Shown here: positions 54,966 to 64,000 of the stretch, piece by piece
Position numbering within the stretch: position 1 is the stretch's first letter
Layout of the letters: the number at the start of each line of letters is the position of its first letter
Assembly: GCA_951813605.1 (NCBI GenBank)
Contig: OX638379.1
Span: 2,490,471 to 2,554,470 of the forward strand
DNA length: 64,000 bases
Source of the DNA: an uncultured Bryobacterales bacterium
GTDB taxonomy: Bacteria > Acidobacteriota > Terriglobia > Bryobacterales > UBA6623
Reading direction: 5' to 3'
Translations under genes and position numbers: made by a program
Notes under the pieces: generated by a model
Databases searched by the model: none
Told to the model about the DNA's origin: nothing
What the model saw: the letters and a program-made list of their open reading frames with translations, nothing else

Positions 54966-56162
54966 CTAGGTCAGGCCTACAACACGCTTTTCCCGCAGCG
55001 CCATGTTTACCCTGTGGGCAGTATTGGCAGCTTCCACGCCAGCGCGAACGTGCGCGTTGGGAGTGCCTCTGCTTCGGACGCAGTCGAGCCAGTTACGCAG
55101 GTTCTCGGCAGTCCCAGTCCCGTCCATTCGTTCGACGTTCGAGGTTGGCTCCTCGCGTTCGACCGAGCGAATCGGGCGCGGCAGGCCCGGTGCCTCGAAT
55201 GGCATCCTGCCCTCTTCGTAAACCGAGTACCCGTGCCGGTCGATCGCCATCATGGCCTTGTCCCCGTGGAACACGATGCCGCACCCCGGCAATCCGAAGG
55301 TCAGGTTGCCCTCGTAGGTAGCCGTGTATCCCTCGGGAAATAGAAGCGTCGCTGTGACGGTGTCGGGCACGTCGAACCAGTCGTGGACATACGTGGTCCC
55401 GGAAGCGTATGTCTCTTGCGCCTCCGTGCTGTTCAAGAACCACTGTATGACGTCGATCCAATGCGTCATCAGATCGGTCACGCTGCCTCCCCCGAAGTCC
55501 CAAAAGAACCGCCAGTAATAGAATCGCACCTTGTCGAACGGCTGTTTGGGGGCGGGGCCCAGCCACTGATCCCAGTCAAGTTGACCGGCATCGACCTCCG
55601 GCGCTCCTTGTGCCCCAGATTGCAAATGGTTCTGGGACCAGTGGCAGCGGGCGAAAGTGACCCTGCCTAGCTCACCCTTGTCGATCAACCCCTTCGCTTC
55701 GATGAAGTGGTCCCAGCTACGTTGCTGGGTTCCCGTCGCGACAACCCGTCCTGAGGCTTCAACGGCTTTGAGAAGATCCTCCCCTTCCGCCAGGGTATGG
55801 GTGACCGGCTTTTCGACGTACGCGTCCTTTCCTGCCGCCAAGGCGTCGATGGTCATGGGCGCGTGCCAGTGATCGGGCGTCCCGATTACGACTACGTCGA
55901 TGTCGTTGCTCTCGAGAACCTTTCGGTAGTCAGTGAACGCCCTCACTGTAGGGCCGAACTGCGCTGCGGCCTGCAGTCGCCTCGGAGCGTACACATCCGC
56001 AACGCCCCGTATTTCGGCTCCTCCGATCCCGGGAAGATAGTCCGCGACCCCGCGACCCCGCTCGCCGCATCCGATCAAGCCTACGCCGATTCGATCATTA
56101 GCGCCTGAAATCCGACGTGCGCCCAGCGCGGTAGTCGTGGGGATAGAGTCGCGTCGCTGCAT
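54966..56162 (-). CDS. Gfo/Idh/MocA family oxidoreductase (copy 2) with a degraded export signal
   Basis: 398 residues from the ATG at 56162; a longer frame to 56357 exists, but the MQRRD start aligns with copy 1. The Rossmann part (IGVGLIGCGERGRG, VVIGTPDHWHAPM), the lysine motif (AYVEKPVTHTLAEG) and the DFGGGSVTDLMTHWIDVIQWF segment are intact. The N-terminus reads MQRRDSIPTTTALGARRISG, where copy 1 has the Tat pattern RRDFLQ plus a hydrophobic stretch; here the FL residues and hydrophobic core are lost, so this copy may stay in the cytoplasm. Sugar oxidation or epimerisation is the likely activity. It is convergent with the TPR gene at 51951-54812. Confidence 0.92.
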   Translation of the reverse strand: MQRRDSIPTTTALGARRISGANDRIGVGLIGCGERGRGVADYLPGIGGAEIRGVADVYAPRRLQAAAQFGPTVRAFTDYRKVLESNDIDVVVIGTPDHWHAPMTIDALAAGKDAYVEKPVTHTLAEGEDLLKAVEASGRVVATGTQQRSWDHFIEAKGLIDKGELGRVTFARCHWSQNHLQSGAQGAPEVDAGQLDWDQWLGPAPKQPFDKVRFYYWRFFWDFGGGSVTDLMTHWIDVIQWFLNSTEAQETYASGTTYVHDWFDVPDTVTATLLFPEGYTATYEGNLTFGLPGCGIVFHGDKAMMAIDRHGYSVYEEGRMPFEAPGLPRPIRSVEREEPTSNVERMDGTGTAENLRNWLDCVRSRGTPNAHVRAGVEAANTAHRVNMALREKRVVGLT

Positions 56163-56390
56163 CGAATTGACCCCGCGAGAGAGACCCGACACCGCCCTAG
56201 CGCGGGGTAGCGCTCCTTTCGTGGTTCCGCGAGTTGAGGGCGTGCTCGCTCCCAACGACATGTGATCGAGGCCGGACTCGATCAGGCGGGTCGGGCAGAT
56301 ATTGCGGCCCATGAGACGCCGGAGGGGACGGGGAAGACATTTGCGGTGTCCGTGCACACAAGCTGTGAACTGTACCGAAGTTGAACTGAC

Positions 56391-58304
56391 TCATCGGGGC
56401 TCCGCTTCGACGTTGCGGCCAGACTCCGCGGACGGCTTCGCAATCGAGGATTCCAAGCGCTGCTGGGCAATTGCCTGGCGAGCCTCCTTCAGCCGGCTGA
56501 CGATAGCCAAGTTCTTTTCCGCTTCGACACTGTTTCCTAGCATCCGCTGGGCGCGTCCGAGATGGTAATGGAGTTCCTCGTCCTGCCGAATACCTAGGCG
56601 CAGCGCCGCCTGCAGGTGCTCCACCGACTTCTGATACTCGCGTTCCTTGAAGTAGACCCGTCCCAGCGTCTTGTGCGCCCCGGCGGAACGCGGATTTATC
56701 GCAATCGCTCGCTTGAGCGCCTCGTTGGCCTGGGCGGATGCGCCGAGCACGAAGTACACTTCGCCCATTCGGGAGAGAGCCTCCACGGAATACGGGTCGT
56801 TCTCTAATTCGGATCGAAAAGCGGCGAGGGCTTTGTCGTAATCCCTTTGCCCGAGATGGAGCAATCCGACCGCCAGATGGAGCTGGGCGGCACCGGGAGC
56901 TTTGGCGAGCGCCTTGGCGTATTCCGCTGTCGCTTCGTCGATGTCTTCCGCCGAGGCGTGATACTCCGCACGAAGTTGGTGGGTACGGTAGGACCCGGGC
57001 TCCGAGGAAGCGAACAAGTCCAAGTACTCAAGGGCAAGCTCCTCCGCGCACGCCTGCAGATAGAACGCGAATTCTACATTCTTGGGTTGCCGGGAATGGA
57101 GTCGCATCAGATCTTCGACGGCACGGTCGGCCCGCCCCATCGCAAGGTACGCGCGTGCCCGCCAGTACAGTGCCTCGTCCTGGCTGGCGTCTGACTCGAA
57201 GTTCTTCGCCAGTTCGACCACCAAGTCGGGCTGGCCGGCAAGGATCGCATCCCGTGCCCGCGACGTCCAAGACCGCTCCCCCGGAATCCCGAAAGCCGGC
57301 AATAAACCGACGATTCGCACGGCCTCCCCAGGCGCGAGACTCGAGTCCGGGCCGCGGCCCGGGTCCGCCCATGGCAAGGCTCTGGCCGCCTCGGGAGCCC
57401 CATCGTGGAACGCGATAGCGCGTTCGCGCACTGCGTTCGCTTTGTCGTGCAGGCCGAGCTTCGCCAGCGTCCGAACTAGACCGGCCGCCGACTCCAAATT
57501 CGCCGGGAAATTGCTCAGCTCCAGAGCGTGCGAGCGAACGGCTTCCAAGAGGCGGCCATCGTCCTCCAGAACGGCCCCGATTTCGCGGTGAACTCCGGGC
57601 ATCCGCGGCGCGAGGCGTGCGGCGTGCCGCAACTCGTCCAGCGCATTGCGTGTGTCTCCCTGACGCACGAATTTGAGGCCCCTCAGAAGAAACAGCCAAG
57701 GCGACTGCAGGCCGGCGCGTCGCACGGCGAGGAAAGCGCGAGTCGAGAGCTCTCGGTAGACGCGGCCCAAATGAAAGACCAGTTCGTGGTCTTGGGGATC
57801 GAGCCGCCGACACGCTTGCAGTTCCGTTATCGCGCTCGCATATCTCTCGGTTTGGACGTAGCTCATGGCGAGCCACTTGCGCGCTAGCGCGCTGCTGGAA
57901 TCGATGGCGCGAGCGCCTTCAAGCTCTCGAATCGCGAGTTCCGGCCGAGAAGTCAGATAGTAGTCGACGCCGAGGAAAACTTTGGCGGCGAGCAGTTTCG
58001 GATTTTGTCTTAGGGCGGCTCGGAACTCCTCGATGGCGAGTTCGTAGTCCCGTTTGAGATGGTAGGCCAAGCCCAGATTGCTACGCACCTCCGGAACTTC
58101 TGGAGCCAGGGCGACGAGAGCCTTCCACGCCTCGGCCGCGGTCCCGTAGTCCCCGGCTTGCATCGCTTGCTGTGCTCGTCGGTATAGCTCTGCGGGGGTT
58201 GCGACGCTTTGACCGAGAGCGGCGACCGCAGAACCTACGAGCACGCCCAAAGCCAAGCGCGCGGCCAGCCCTGCCAGCAGCCGAAAGACAGGCCAGCGCC
58301 TCAT
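56391..58304 (-). CDS. Exported TPR-repeat protein
   Basis: 637 residues from the ATG at 58304; the open frame to 58532 precedes a clear signal peptide (MRRWPVFRLLAGLAARLALGVLVG, then AALGQ), so the downstream start is chosen. The first ~280 residues and the last ~180 are regular TPR units (ELYRRAQQAMQAGDYGTAAEAW, LGLAYHLKRDYELAIEEFRAAL; then YDKALAAFRSELENDPYSVEAL and GRVYFKEREYQKSVEHL), with degenerate helical repeats between. The C-terminus is charged. No catalytic domain is seen. It is a different protein from the longer TPR gene 1.6 kb away and on the opposite strand. Likely a periplasmic binding or assembly scaffold. Confidence 0.88.
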   Translation of the reverse strand: MRRWPVFRLLAGLAARLALGVLVGSAVAALGQSVATPAELYRRAQQAMQAGDYGTAAEAWKALVALAPEVPEVRSNLGLAYHLKRDYELAIEEFRAALRQNPKLLAAKVFLGVDYYLTSRPELAIRELEGARAIDSSSALARKWLAMSYVQTERYASAITELQACRRLDPQDHELVFHLGRVYRELSTRAFLAVRRAGLQSPWLFLLRGLKFVRQGDTRNALDELRHAARLAPRMPGVHREIGAVLEDDGRLLEAVRSHALELSNFPANLESAAGLVRTLAKLGLHDKANAVRERAIAFHDGAPEAARALPWADPGRGPDSSLAPGEAVRIVGLLPAFGIPGERSWTSRARDAILAGQPDLVVELAKNFESDASQDEALYWRARAYLAMGRADRAVEDLMRLHSRQPKNVEFAFYLQACAEELALEYLDLFASSEPGSYRTHQLRAEYHASAEDIDEATAEYAKALAKAPGAAQLHLAVGLLHLGQRDYDKALAAFRSELENDPYSVEALSRMGEVYFVLGASAQANEALKRAIAINPRSAGAHKTLGRVYFKEREYQKSVEHLQAALRLGIRQDEELHYHLGRAQRMLGNSVEAEKNLAIVSRLKEARQAIAQQRLESSIAKPSAESGRNVEAEPR

Positions 58305-58699
58305 ATCGCGCCCACCTGAAAGCTTCGGGTGGCATTTCGACTCGATCGGAAGCCCTCGCAAACGGGTGACAATCCAACGAGGCGGCAACCGGCGGGTCTT
58401 TCGCGGCGCTTTCCCGGGCGCCGGGTCAGGACCCAGCGTGCTCGCGCACCGCTCCTTGTTGGAATCGTCCGATCCGACTGCGGTGCGTCGAACCGCCACT
58501 GCTTGGTGCTCGCGGGCCCGATCACGGGGCATTTCCGATGAAGCCGTTCGCTTCTTCCAGCCAGTAGCAGAATACCAGTCATTTCATGGAACCGTGCACA
58601 CGACTTCGGATCACGTGGCGGCAAGCAAGGCCGGTCCGCCGCCAGACCAGAACGATCGCGGCACTCCGAGCAGCGCTAGCTCCTGGCGACATGCCGCGA
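58305..58699. other. Intergenic region upstream of the second TPR gene
   Basis: 395 bases between the TPR gene and the nitronate monooxygenase-like gene, both on the minus strand. The long plus-strand frames that cross it (58366-58932 and 58586-60211) are antisense shadows. No promoter, repeat or RNA was recognised. Confidence 0.4.
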
Positions 58700-59701
58700 T
58701 CAGTAGCGCGATGCGGCCGCGATCGCAGCTCGTGCGTCCCTTACGATTCCGCGGACCACGTCGCCAGCAGGCACGACCGCATCGATCATCCCGACACTCT
58801 GTCCCGCGGGAAGCACGCCGCCCTCAGCGTCGCCCTTCAAGCGCCCGCGCATCGATGCCGGATTGCCTACTTCCAGAGCCTGCTTGGGATACGGACGGAT
58901 TGCGTCTTCCCTTTGCGCCCAATAGTCAGTGAAGGAGTTGCGGATCAGTCGGCAAGGTTTCCCGCTATGCGCTCGCGTTACGACGGTTCCCGAGGTCCCG
59001 GTGTCCACGATTTTCGACTTGTAATTGCGGTGCGCCCCTGCTTCTTCAGTCGCTATGAATCGAGTGCCCAGCCAAACGCCCTGAGCGCCCCAGGCAAGCG
59101 CCGCCGCCAGGCTCTGGCCGTCGGCGAGGCCACCCGCCGCCACCACCGGGACGTTCACCGCGTTCACTACCGCCGGCACCAGCGCGGCTGTTCCGACTTC
59201 GCCGACATGGCCGCCTCCCTCCCGGCCGGAGGCAATGACGGCATCGACACCGGCCGCAACCGCTTTTTGGGCATGGCGCTCCGCGCCAACTACCGACATC
59301 ACGTAGATTCCCCGGGCGTGAGCGGCCGGCAGGGCGCCCTTCGGGCTGCCCAACCCCGAAATGAGCACCGGCACCCTCTCTTCAAGCGTGACTTCGATCA
59401 AGCGCTGGACATTGTCGGTGTAAGTGGCAACGGCACCTCCCGTCGCGCGAATCGTCGCGAAAAGGATGTCCACGCCAAACGGCTTCGCAGTGGCGTTTCG
59501 CACCGCCCGGATTTGGTCGCGGAGCTCGTTCGGCCGCATGCTGAGCCCGGTCCCTATCACACCCAACCCGCCGGCCTCCGACACAGACGCTGCCAGCTCG
59601 GATTGGGCAATCATTCCCATTCCAGCCTGCAAGACCGGATAGTCGATGCCGATCGCCCGGCAGATCGGCGTGCGCATAGGGGCCGGAACGCTATTCAGCA
59701 T
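58700..59701 (-). CDS. Nitronate monooxygenase-like FMN enzyme (2-nitropropane dioxygenase family)
   Basis: 333 residues; the ATG at 59677 (residue 9, MRTPICRAIGIDYPVLQAGM) is an equally good start. A TIM barrel with the FMN phosphate site: QAGMGMIAQSELAASVSEAGGLGVIG near the start, VIASGREGGGHVG with the catalytic-region histidine, PVVAAGGLADGQSLAAALAWGAQGVWLGTRF at the C-terminal end of the barrel. Enoyl-ACP reductase FabK belongs to the same superfamily and cannot be fully excluded. It starts 24 bases after the end of the beta-helix gene on the same strand, so co-transcription is likely. Confidence 0.85.
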   Translation of the reverse strand: MLNSVPAPMRTPICRAIGIDYPVLQAGMGMIAQSELAASVSEAGGLGVIGTGLSMRPNELRDQIRAVRNATAKPFGVDILFATIRATGGAVATYTDNVQRLIEVTLEERVPVLISGLGSPKGALPAAHARGIYVMSVVGAERHAQKAVAAGVDAVIASGREGGGHVGEVGTAALVPAVVNAVNVPVVAAGGLADGQSLAAALAWGAQGVWLGTRFIATEEAGAHRNYKSKIVDTGTSGTVVTRAHSGKPCRLIRNSFTDYWAQREDAIRPYPKQALEVGNPASMRGRLKGDAEGGVLPAGQSVGMIDAVVPAGDVVRGIVRDARAAIAAASRY

Positions 59702-59725
59702 GGCTGGTCGGACGGGGCGGGCGCT

Positions 59726-60994
59726 CTACAGATTCCCTTCGACCAAGCGCTTGCTCGCTGTCAGCTCCGCTTTCACCGTCGCCATGTTGCCGGTGATCAG
59801 GTAGGACTGCAAGCCGCCGGCCTTGCTCAGGTTTTCGAGCGCGATGCCGATCTCCTTGACGGCTGGCGCGACCACATTGCGAATTCGCAACCCACCGAAC
59901 CGCTCGTCGGCCCGGATCCGGTACTCGACACCTCGTCCGGGCTGAAGTTCGCCCGTGATCACGATGTTATCAAGCAATGCGTTGTTGGCATCCTCGACTA
60001 CGAGCGCCGCGCCATTCTGGCTGGCGTTTACCAAGGTGACATTGCGCAGCGTCAGGTTGTCACTGTTCTCAACAACGACCCAGGGAGCACGCTGCGGGCC
60101 ACCCTGGATCCGCACATTCTCAATCACCACGTTGCTGGTGTTGCGGACGTGCAGCGGGCGCCACCGGTCGTCTTCCCGGAAATCCTTTCCTGTCACGTTG
60201 CGAATCGTTAAGCCGTTGTGGCCGAAATCCCTGTTCGCGGTGCGAATCGCTGTCACGCAGTCCTTCACTTGCACGCCGTCGATCAGAATCTGGCGGTTGA
60301 TCATGCCTTCGCGGCCGTGGTCCTGCACGTCGACGCCGTAGAAGCTCGACTCGGCATACACATCACGGACCGTGATGTGCTCGCTGCCGTCCGACACTTC
60401 GACAGCTCCGCGCAGCCTCGAGCCATAGCTCCGAATGTTCTCGACCACCAAGTGCCGTACGAATAGACCCTCGTCGCCTTGGCCTCCGATGGAGACAATG
60501 TCTCGAATCGTGTCGCGCGCGGTGAGATTGCGTATGACTCCGTGCTCGATGTTTCCGAACTCGGCTGCGGGGGTGATCATCACACCGTCCTTGGCGCTGT
60601 TGTCGGTTTGCCCGTTCTCGATGACAAACCGCCCCCGCCGGACTACGATCAGGGGCGCCCGATCAGGCTGCTCCACCGAATCGCCGTTGCCAACCAAGGT
60701 GAATTCCCTTATGTGGACATCCTCGGAGAGCACTTCGAGGATCGGCGTCTTGGCCAGTCCCTTCTTAAGACGCATGTTCAGACCCACGAGCGTTAGCGGC
60801 TTTTCAATGCGAGTCGTCTCGGTCACCTCGACTTCGCGGCTGCGATCCGCCACAAGGACAGCATGAGGCGGCGCTTCGCGCACCGCTTCCTTCAGCAAGC
60901 GCGCGTCGATTCGGATCGATCGCTGTCGGGCAGTCGGGCCCTCTGCCGCCGGGGCAGCGACCGACATCGCAAGGAGAAGCGCGAGGTGTTTCAT
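59726..60994 (-). CDS. Secreted right-handed beta-helix repeat protein
   Basis: 422 residues from the ATG at 60994, which opens a signal peptide (MKHLALLLAMSVAAPAAEG); the longer frame to 61126 is not used. The body is a chain of short beta-strand repeats with the N-(V/I)-I-(R/E)-N-V pattern: EGLFVRHLVVENIRSYGS, EHITVRDVYAESS, NGLTIRNVTGKD, SNVVIENVRIQGG, DNLTLRNVTLVNAS. This is the parallel beta-helix (pectate-lyase-like) fold used by polysaccharide lyases, hydrolases and adhesins. No clear catalytic residues could be assigned, so it may bind or cut a polysaccharide. Confidence 0.8.
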   Translation of the reverse strand: MKHLALLLAMSVAAPAAEGPTARQRSIRIDARLLKEAVREAPPHAVLVADRSREVEVTETTRIEKPLTLVGLNMRLKKGLAKTPILEVLSEDVHIREFTLVGNGDSVEQPDRAPLIVVRRGRFVIENGQTDNSAKDGVMITPAAEFGNIEHGVIRNLTARDTIRDIVSIGGQGDEGLFVRHLVVENIRSYGSRLRGAVEVSDGSEHITVRDVYAESSFYGVDVQDHGREGMINRQILIDGVQVKDCVTAIRTANRDFGHNGLTIRNVTGKDFREDDRWRPLHVRNTSNVVIENVRIQGGPQRAPWVVVENSDNLTLRNVTLVNASQNGAALVVEDANNALLDNIVITGELQPGRGVEYRIRADERFGGLRIRNVVAPAVKEIGIALENLSKAGGLQSYLITGNMATVKAELTASKRLVEGNL

Positions 60995-61182
60995 GATCAG
61001 ACGGCCAGACTGTAGCACAAGACCATTGGATTTCAGACAGCTAGCCGCAGGGCCAGGCTGCCAGTTCCCGCCGAACGGACGGGCAGCCCAATTGCTACCA
61101 AGCACTGCTGTCAGTTCGGAGGGCATTGAGCCGAATCGTCAGCCGTGGCGAGGCTCCTTCCCTTCGCGAGCGCGGATGCCTC

Positions 61183-61569
61183 CTAGCTCGGGCACGACGC
61201 TTGGACGACCGTAGCGATCCCGCCCCTGGCTGCGAACCGCCCTTCCACGCAGGCCCCGATTGGCTTAGCGGCGGCAACAACATCGTCCAGGACCTTGTTC
61301 GAAGGTTTCTCTTGGAAGATGCCCAGATTGCGGTGCGCAAGCAAATACAGCTTGAGCGACTTCAGTTCCAAGCACAGCTTGCCAGGCACGGAACGAAGGA
61401 TCAGCGTAGCGAAGTCCGGCAGACCGGTCTTCGGGCAGACGGAAGTGAACTCGGGACACCGAATCTCGATGGTGTGTTCCCTGCCCTGGTATTGATAGGC
61501 CCAGGTCTCAATAGACGGCAATGCGGCGTCGACGCCCGATGCCGCATGAGCATCCGCGCAGTCCGTCAC
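61183..61569 (-). CDS. queF: NADPH-dependent 7-cyano-7-deazaguanine reductase, type I
   Basis: 128 residues, the short unimodular QueF form. The catalytic cysteine C45 is in EFTSVCPKTGLPDF, with the aspartate D52. The strand ELKSLKLYLL and the NADPH/substrate region follow. The usual type I pair H96-E97 (Bacillus subtilis numbering, in FHE) corresponds here to Q86-E87 (IFQEKPSN), so the histidine is replaced. The later RGG turn is present (FAARGGIAT). It reduces preQ0 to preQ1 in queuosine synthesis. Other queuosine genes are not in the window. It lies 31 bases after acs on the same strand. Confidence 0.9.
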   Translation of the reverse strand: MTDCADAHAASGVDAALPSIETWAYQYQGREHTIEIRCPEFTSVCPKTGLPDFATLILRSVPGKLCLELKSLKLYLLAHRNLGIFQEKPSNKVLDDVVAAAKPIGACVEGRFAARGGIATVVQASCPS

Positions 61570-61600
61570 GCCGAATCCCAGATCCGGCGTGTCCCGCGGG

Positions 61601-63526
61601 TCAGTCCTCGTCCTGCTGTGCGGCCAGCCGGTTAATCACGGAAAGGTCCTCCAGCGTCGTGATGTCGCCGGTGACCTTGCTCGTCGTTACGATCTCGCGC
61701 AGCAAGCGCCGCATGATCTTGCCGGAGCGGGTCTTGGGCAGCGCGTCGCTGAAGCGGATCTGCTTCGGCCGGGCGAACTTGCCGATCTGCCGGGCGACCC
61801 ACTCGCGCAGCTCCGCCGCCAGCTCGTCATTCGGATCGTGGCCTTGAATCGGCGTCACGAAGGCGATCACCGCTTGCCCGGTCAATGGGTCGGGCATTCC
61901 CACAACGGCGGCCTCCGCCACTGCCTCGTGACGCACGAGCATCGATTCGAGCTCCGCCGTGGAAAGACGGTGCCCGCTGACATTCATCACGTCGTCAACG
62001 CGCCCGAGAACCCAGATGTAGCCGTCCTCGTCCCGGCGGGCGGCGTCGCCCACGAAATAAAGGCCGGGGATCTGGCTCCAATAGACCTCACGGAATCGGT
62101 CTGGATCGCCCCACAGTGTCCGGAATATCGAGGGCCAGGGCTTGCGGACCACTAGGTAGCCCTCGCCGCCCGGCTCGACCGAGTTGCCTTCCATGTCGAC
62201 CACGTCGGCCGCGATGCCGGGTAGCGGGAAGGTCCCCGAACCAGGTTTCAACGGCGTGGCACCCGGCAGCGGCGAGATCATGATGGAGCCGGTTTCCGTC
62301 TGCCACCACGTGTCCACAATCGGACAGCGGCCGCCTCCGATGACGCTGTGATACCACTCCCACGCAGAGGGGTTGATCGGCTCGCCGACCGAGCCGAGCA
62401 GCCGCAGGCTCGACAGGTCGTGCCGGCCGGGGTAATCGCTGCCGAAGCGGATGAACGCCCGGATCGCCGTGGGGGAGGTGTAAAAGACGTTGACCCTGTA
62501 TTTGTCAATAACCCGCCAGAAGCGATCGGGTCCGGGGAAGTCCGGCGCGCCCTCGTACATGACGGTCGTCGTTCCGACGAGCAGCGGGCCGTAAACGATG
62601 TAGCTATGCCCGGTTACCCAGCCAACGTCAGCGGCACACCAATAGGTGTCTTCGTCCTTGATATCGAACACCCAGCGCATCGCCATCGAGACTTGGAGCT
62701 GGTAGCCGCCCGTCGTATGCACGATGCCCTTCGGCTTGCCTGTGGTCCCGGACGTGTAGAGCACGTACAGCGGATGCTCCGCATCCAGTTCCTCGGCGGG
62801 GCAATCCTCTGTTGCGCTGGCGTCCAAGTCATGCCACCAAGCGTCGCGACCGGCCTGCATTGCGATTTCATTGCCGGTGCGACGGTATACGATCACGCTG
62901 CGGACTCGGGGGCAATCCTCAAGCGCCTCGTCGACCGCCTGTTTGAGGGGGACGACCTTTCCCCGCCTCCAGCCACCGTCGGCGGTGATGACGGCGCCGG
63001 CATCGAGATCAAGGATGCGCGTCTTCAGCGCTTCTGCGGAGAATCCACCGAAAACCACGCTGTGAATGATTCCCAGCCGGGCGCACGCGAGCATCGCGAC
63101 CGGCAGTTCCGGGACCATCGGCATGTAGATGATCGCTCGGTCGCCTGCTCGGAAGCCCTGCCTCTTGAGCACGCTGGCGAAGCGCTTGACGGCCCGCAGC
63201 AACTCTTGGTAAGTCAGAACCCGCTGGTCGCCCGGCTCGCCTTCCCAAACGATCGCCGCGCGATTCTTGCGCCAGGTCTCGCAGTGCCGGTCCAAGCAGT
63301 TGTAGGACATGTTGGTCCTTCCTCCGATGAACCACTTGAAGAACGGAGCGTCCGAGGAATCCAGCACGGTGTCCCATTTCCTGAACCAGTGCAATTCGGT
63401 CTCGGCCAGATCGCTCCAGAAGCCCTCTGGATCGGCTGCGGCCCTATCGACGAGATCTCGATGCACATCCCCTTGCGGGACGTTGGCACGCGCTATGAAG
63501 TCGTCAGACGGATGGTAGATTTCCAT
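61601..63526 (-). CDS. acs: Acetyl-CoA synthetase
   Basis: 641 residues, standard length for Acs. All family blocks are present: [19 protein letters not shown] near the N-terminus, the P-loop-like [78 protein letters not shown] and the C-terminal [14 protein letters not shown] with the lysine that is acetylated in regulation. It activates acetate to acetyl-CoA via acetyl-AMP in the cytoplasm. A small putative DNA-binding protein gene lies 79 bases upstream, and queF follows closely. Confidence 0.97.
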   Translation of the reverse strand: MEIYHPSDDFIARANVPQGDVHRDLVDRAAADPEGFWSDLAETELHWFRKWDTVLDSSDAPFFKWFIGGRTNMSYNCLDRHCETWRKNRAAIVWEGEPGDQRVLTYQELLRAVKRFASVLKRQGFRAGDRAIIYMPMVPELPVAMLACARLGIIHSVVFGGFSAEALKTRILDLDAGAVITADGGWRRGKVVPLKQAVDEALEDCPRVRSVIVYRRTGNEIAMQAGRDAWWHDLDASATEDCPAEELDAEHPLYVLYTSGTTGKPKGIVHTTGGYQLQVSMAMRWVFDIKDEDTYWCAADVGWVTGHSYIVYGPLLVGTTTVMYEGAPDFPGPDRFWRVIDKYRVNVFYTSPTAIRAFIRFGSDYPGRHDLSSLRLLGSVGEPINPSAWEWYHSVIGGGRCPIVDTWWQTETGSIMISPLPGATPLKPGSGTFPLPGIAADVVDMEGNSVEPGGEGYLVVRKPWPSIFRTLWGDPDRFREVYWSQIPGLYFVGDAARRDEDGYIWVLGRVDDVMNVSGHRLSTAELESMLVRHEAVAEAAVVGMPDPLTGQAVIAFVTPIQGHDPNDELAAELREWVARQIGKFARPKQIRFSDALPKTRSGKIMRRLLREIVTTSKVTGDITTLEDLSVINRLAAQQDED

Positions 63527-63605
63527 GGGGATTCCTCGAGTTGGTGGTTAACGGCCGCGCGCGCTCGTGACAGCAGTCCGTTGGAGGATGGTTGCCGCAG
63601 GACTG

Positions 63606-63863
63606 CTATTGCCAAGCGGTCTGGCTCTGCGCGCTCGTGACGAGCGAATCGAAGATGGCGAGCACCTGCTTGCGATAGACATAGACATTGCGCAGCTGCT
63701 CCCGGAAGTCCTGATCGTACTCTTCGGTACGCATCCACCTCTTGAACACCTGCGGCGGGACGTCGATCTCGGAGCGGAGCACTTCCGCCGAGTGGCCCTT
63801 AAGAAAAAGCCCGAAGAAGAGCGCCGCCTCCCTCTGTGGAGCGTGAAACTCTGATGCGGTCAT
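63606..63863 (-). CDS. Small helical protein with a helix-turn-helix-like segment
   Basis: 85 residues from the ATG at 63863; a longer frame begins at 63941 but adds residues of no clear character. The sequence FFGLFLKGHSAEVLRSEIDVPPQVFKRWMRTEEYD has the spacing of a helix-turn-helix, similar to short transposase or regulator N-termini, followed by a helix DFREQLRNVYVYRKQVLAIFDSLV. It is not assigned to a named family. Its place just before acs suggests a link to acetate metabolism, but this is inference only. Confidence 0.6.
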   Translation of the reverse strand: MTASEFHAPQREAALFFGLFLKGHSAEVLRSEIDVPPQVFKRWMRTEEYDQDFREQLRNVYVYRKQVLAIFDSLVTSAQSQTAWQ

Positions 63864-64000
63864 TCTCGGCACGGCGGTCCATCCAGCAACGGGTTCGAAT
63901 CTGAACGTATCAGTATATGCGCCCGGCGAGCTTGGCAACAACTGGGAGCCACGAGCAATCCCGATGACGGTTCTGGACGCTTCCCCAGATCGCGTGGCGG

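Noticed and set aside
58586-60211. 541-codon plus-strand open frame opposite the nitronate monooxygenase and beta-helix genes
   Set aside because: It spans two real minus-strand genes, has shadow composition and no recognisable family features.
62348-63640. 430-codon plus-strand open frame opposite acs
   Set aside because: Acs on the minus strand has every family motif, so the antisense frame is a by-product of codon bias.
63964-64000. Possible start of a plus-strand gene at the right edge (ATG at 63964)
   Set aside because: Only 12 codons are visible and no clear ribosome-binding site precedes it.

Overview
The window is GC-rich, gene-dense bacterial chromosome. Its content points to an acidobacterium of the Solibacter/Bryobacter type. 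The markers are a secreted subtilase with the C-terminal domain first described in Solibacter (TIGR03437-like), several Oar-like TonB-dependent receptors with an N-terminal carboxypeptidase-regulatory domain, two pairs of planctomycete-type cytochrome (PSCyt1/DUF1549/DUF1553) and DUF1501 genes, Tat-exported Gfo/Idh/MocA oxidoreductases and long TPR proteins. The taxonomic placement is inferred from gene content; no 16S gene is present.

Layout. 1-4.9 kb: end of an M48 metalloprotease, a class III omega-aminotransferase, a frameshifted CitE-like aldolase, and a MaoC hydratase/acyl-CoA dehydrogenase pair (branched C5 acyl-CoA type catabolism). 4.9-11.8 kb: a long-form phosphoglucose isomerase diverging from a bioB-bioF-bioD biotin operon, then a small ribbon-helix-helix-like protein, a membrane protein and a PfkB sugar kinase. 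11.8-20.9 kb: a large secreted subtilase, a sugar porter, a GH95 alpha-L-fucosidase-type enzyme and an exported metallo-beta-lactamase-fold protein. 20.9-22.1 kb: more than 1.1 kb without a credible gene, including a sharply AT-rich island. 22-42.6 kb: a TonB-dependent receptor, cytochrome/DUF1501 cassette 1 (minus), tRNA-Arg(CCG), an aldo/keto reductase, a secreted PHP-like protein, cytochrome/DUF1501 cassette 2 (plus), a second Oar-like barrel and a Gfo/Idh oxidoreductase. 42.7-58.3 kb: a Sel1-repeat/methyltransferase-like fusion, a decayed receptor ending at an IS1595-like remnant with perfect 13-bp terminal inverted repeats, its intact tandem paralogue behind a strong promoter, a 953-aa TPR protein, a second Gfo/Idh enzyme and a second TPR protein. 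58.7-63.9 kb: a minus-strand group with a nitronate monooxygenase-like enzyme, a secreted beta-helix protein, QueF, acetyl-CoA synthetase and a small putative DNA-binding protein.

How it may work together (inference). Much of the window reads as glycan or sugar-derivative scavenging: outer-membrane uptake, exported oxidoreductases, a fucosidase, a sugar porter, a sugar kinase and PGI, with multiheme surface proteins of unknown role. The most unusual items are the Sel1-methyltransferase fusion, the mirrored cytochrome/DUF1501 cassettes, the receptor barrel that seems to lack its N-terminal domains, the receptor pseudogene with its IS remnant, and the AT-rich island.
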